A DNA stretch of 5,778 bases, from contig JACRGM010000200.1 in the NCBI GenBank assembly GCA_016212345.1, positions 1 to 5,778 of the forward strand, read 5' to 3'. Below are positions 3,710 through 5,778 of the stretch, piece by piece. This stretch comes from Nitrospinota bacterium. GTDB lineage: Bacteria > Nitrospinota > Nitrospinia > SZUA-224. The position numbers were made by a program, and so were the translations under genes. The notes under the pieces were generated by a model, which worked only from the letters and a program-made list of their open reading frames with translations, searched no databases and was not told the origin of the DNA. Position 1 is the first letter of the stretch, and each line of letters begins with the position of its first letter.

Positions 3710-5778
3710 TTTTATCCCTCCAAGGGATGGGTATTATAGGCTGTATCAAGCGTGGGAGATCAGTAAGTTCAAACTTAACAGCATCAGCAGCAACCCAGGA
3801 ATCTGCATTATTAGACAGGGTTATATTCTCTGTCCCATCATTTACAAACTCATATATCCCTATACTCACCCATTGACCACCATTGATACCCTGATTCACA
3901 AGGACTATCTCTTCACCATTGGCATGGTTGATAATATATTCTGCATCTGTGGCAAGGCCTATATATACTGGATACCAAACAAATACCTCATAATTGTTAG
4001 CGTCATCAAATAGTTCAGCCTTCCAGGTAGCTGTCTCAGTACCATCGCCAGGGAGATTGAGATGAAGATTCTTGCCATATATACCAGGAAGGAGATTATT
4101 GATTACCCACGAGCCCTGTATGCTGAAACCAGGATCAATGTTGTCAACAATGCCATCCACTATGCCTTCTATTACGCTGAATCCATTATATAATATTCCA
4201 AATTCACCGCCAGGATTTTTAACTATAATGTTATACATACCCACTGGTAGATTAGGAGGTATTGTAGCAGTTATAGCGGTGGAATCATCTAGATTGCTAT
4301 CTAACAATATAGGGGTCATTATCACCTGAAGGCCTGAATCCCCATCTGCTACATAGGCATAGCCCTCTGACACATAGACGGCTTGGGCACTACCTGGTGT
4401 GTAAACAGATTGTATTATTTCAGGAGAGGAGGGGATGCTGATATCTATTACTTCTAATCTTGACCAACCTATCGATGACCCCGCTCTCACAGGCACAAAT
4501 GCATAACTGCCTGAAACATAGACATCTTGAGCATCGCCTAGTGTATCAACATAGCCTATTATTTCAGGATTGGTCAGGGTGCTGATATCTATTACCTGGA
4601 GACCTGAATCCCTCTCTGCCACATAGTAGGCATAAGAACCTGAAATATAGATGCCCTCGGCATAACCTGGTGTATCAATAGAGCTTATTATCACAGGACT
4701 GGAAGGGGTGCTGATATCTATTATATTAAAACTAGATTGCCAATCCCAATAGCTTGTCTCTTGCACAACCGTAATATATGCATAACTCTCTGAAACATAG
4801 ACATCACGGGCATTACCTTGTAAATCAATAGAACCTATTATCCTAGGACTTATGGGATCGCTGATATCTATTACCTGAAGACCTGAATCCCCATCTGCCA
4901 GATAGGCATAGGAACCTGAAACATAGACATCGCGGGCACTACCCGGCGTATCAATAGAGCCAATTATCTCAGGACTGGAAGGGACGCTGATATCTATTAT
5001 TTTTAGACTAAATTGCAAAACACGAAGATTTAACCATTGCCTAACCGTAATATATGCATAGCCCTCTGAAACATAAACAGCAAGGACAAAATCTGGTATA
5101 TCAACAGAGCTTATAATCACAGAATCAGAGGGATTGCTGATATCTATCACCTGTAAACCTGAAACATTATCTGCTACATAAGCATAGGAACCACTGATAT
5201 GGACATCTATGGCATTACCTGGTGTGTCGATAGAGTCAATCTTTGCAAGGTCTGCCAGGGATCTTATATCTATCACTTGTAAACCTGCAACATCATTTGC
5301 CACATAGGCATAACCCCCTGAAACATAGAGAGCATTAGCATAATTAGATATATTAATAGAGTCTATAATTTCCGGACTGGAGGGTGTGCTGATATCTATT
5401 ACCTTAAGATCTCCATTCTCAGTTACTACATAGGCATAGCTGCCTGAAACATAGACATCATTGACCTCACCTGATGTGTAAATAGAGCCTATTATTGCAG
5501 GGGTAAAGGGTGTGCTGATATCTATTACCTGTAATCCTGAATCATCTGCTACATATGCATAGTTGCCAGAGACATAAACATTAAAGGCATAACTCGAAGT
5601 GTAAATAGAGCCTATTATTGTAGGAGTTGACGGGATGCTAATATCTATTACTTGCAATCCTGACCAAGACCACCCCCCTACTGCCACATAGGCATAGCTC
5701 CCTGAAACATAAAGACCATTGGCCGAATCTAGTGTGTAAGTAGAACCTATTATCACAGGATTGGAGGGGGTACTGATA
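3696..5778 (-). CDS. LVIVD-repeat beta-propeller protein with TIG half and golvesin-like C-terminus (5' end off window)
   Basis: The frame is open to the right edge and its start lies beyond 5778. The internal GTG at 5756 sits inside a blade (NPVIIGS), so it is not the start. At least 11 LVIVD-type blades are visible, with the same core as in the neighbour (YVSGSYAYVAD, GLQVIDIS, PEIIGSVDTPG). Loops vary, with Trp-rich inserts such as SYWDWQSS and GGWSWSG. The last blade breaks at LQVI and joins MTPILLDSN, the second half of a TIG domain (nt 4167-4325). This product then has an extra C-terminal domain of about 127 residues and a short tail (DLPRLIQPIIPIPWRDKNGHK region). The matching first TIG half and signal peptide should lie upstream of the window. 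It is a probable exported protein with unknown ligand, the first gene of the pair, overlapping the next by 14 bp. Confidence 0.87.
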   Translation of the reverse strand, partial: ISTPSNPVIIGSTYTLDSANGLYVSGSYAYVAVGGWSWSGLQVIDISIPSTPTIIGSIYTSSYAFNVYVSGNYAYVADDSGLQVIDISTPFTPAIIGSIYTSGEVNDVYVSGSYAYVVTENGDLKVIDISTPSSPEIIDSINISNYANALYVSGGYAYVANDVAGLQVIDIRSLADLAKIDSIDTPGNAIDVHISGSYAYVADNVSGLQVIDISNPSDSVIISSVDIPDFVLAVYVSEGYAYITVRQWLNLRVLQFSLKIIDISVPSSPEIIGSIDTPGSARDVYVSGSYAYLADGDSGLQVIDISDPISPRIIGSIDLQGNARDVYVSESYAYITVVQETSYWDWQSSFNIIDISTPSSPVIISSIDTPGYAEGIYISGSYAYYVAERDSGLQVIDISTLTNPEIIGYVDTLGDAQDVYVSGSYAFVPVRAGSSIGWSRLEVIDISIPSSPEIIQSVYTPGSAQAVYVSEGYAYVADGDSGLQVIMTPILLDSNLDDSTAITATIPPNLPVGMYNIIVKNPGGEFGILYNGFSVIEGIVDGIVDNIDPGFSIQGSWVINNLLPGIYGKNLHLNLPGDGTETATWKAELFDDANNYEVFVWYPVYIGLATDAEYIINHANGEEIVLVNQGINGGQWVSIGIYEFVNDGTENITLSNNADSWVAADAVKFELTDLPRLIQPIIPIPWRDKNGHK
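3716..3721 (-). promoter_or_regulatory. Ribosome binding site of the downstream propeller gene
   Basis: GGAGGG on the - strand stands 6 bp before ATG 3709 and lies within the Trp-Arg-Asp codons (WRD) of the upstream gene, whose TAA is at 3698-3696. A strong site inside the preceding gene plus a 14-bp overlap argues for translation of both proteins from one mRNA. I see no promoter between the genes. Confidence 0.8.
3768..4148 (-). other. Golvesin-C-terminal-like domain
   Basis: This is a domain region of the upstream propeller protein. It shows the pattern of the carbohydrate-module-like golvesin C-terminal domain found on secreted enzymes such as xanthan-lyase-type proteins: an opening VDNIDPGFSIQGSW, a TATWKAEL strand, YEVFVWYP, an AEYIINHANGEE segment, VNQGINGGQWVSIG, and the closing NNADSWVAADAVKFE. 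The order and spacing of these blocks match the family as I know it. A binding role at the cell surface or on polysaccharide is inferred, not shown. The paralogue downstream lacks this domain. Confidence 0.75.
4177..4363. repeat. Direct repeat copy 2 (TIG second half of the upstream gene)
   Basis: Partner of 1569-1755 in the same orientation, 2608 bp away. Recombination between the two would remove one gene-length unit and join the propeller of one gene to the tail of the other in frame. Confidence 0.85.
4326..5778 (-). repeat. Array of at least 11 LVIVD blade repeats, continuing off window
   Basis: These are the propeller blades of the upstream gene, more diverged from one another than those of the downstream gene, which suggests an older array. 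One blade has an extra Tyr (YAYYVAE) produced by a doubled TAG triplet at 4624-4629 on the + strand. If this protein also has 14 blades, about three lie beyond the window. Confidence 0.8.

Noticed and set aside
3654..4013. A 119-codon + strand frame across the junction of the two propeller genes
   Set aside because: It lies opposite two strongly supported coding sequences and the golvesin-like domain, and has no ribosome binding site or family signature.
4072..4329. An 85-codon + strand frame opposite the TIG half
   Set aside because: It is an antisense shadow of conserved coding DNA.

Overview
The window is from a moderately AT-rich bacterial genome. A Gram-negative anaerobe of the Deltaproteobacteria, Nitrospirae or Planctomycetes type is plausible. 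This rests only on the kinds of genes present: a chromosomal-integron-like attC site, a sulfate-activation gene fragment, and very large secreted LVIVD-repeat proteins. No taxonomic marker is present.

The left part (1 to about 1550) is a scrapyard of mobile and broken DNA, read on the + strand. It starts with a short lysine-rich ORF that may be the stump of a transposase. That ORF runs into a 98-bp sequence that recurs in inverted orientation about 200 bp further on, giving a roughly 400-bp inverted-repeat-bounded unit (134-533). A strong-looking promoter (TTGACA, 17 bp, TATTTT) follows a few bases after the right arm. It drives an intact type II toxin-antitoxin pair: a ribbon-helix-helix antitoxin (572-802) and a MazF/PemK-family toxin (799-1137, GTG start, 4-nt overlap). 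The toxin stop codon lies inside what looks like an integron attC recombination site (1132-1224). Thirteen bases beyond it starts a second toxin-like reading frame (RelE/ParE type). After about 20 codons this is replaced by a piece of an ATP sulfurylase (sat) gene in another frame, and then by about 130 bp without a clear gene.

The right part (1553 to the window end) is a two-gene operon on the - strand. Both genes encode very large proteins built from LVIVD-type beta-propeller repeats of about 42 residues. The downstream gene is complete (718 aa). It has a signal peptide, the first half of an IPT/TIG immunoglobulin-like domain, 14 propeller repeats, and then the second half of the TIG domain, so the propellers look inserted into the TIG fold. 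The upstream gene runs off the right edge. At least 11 repeats are visible, followed by the same second TIG half and a C-terminal domain resembling the golvesin C-terminal domain. The two genes overlap by 14 bp, with a good ribosome binding site inside the upstream coding region, so they are probably co-translated. They are paralogues that still share about 187 bp of nearly identical DNA.

The two halves converge at about 1480-1552. They show no functional link: the left is a cassette/mobile-element region, the right a pair of probable cell-surface or secreted repeat proteins.
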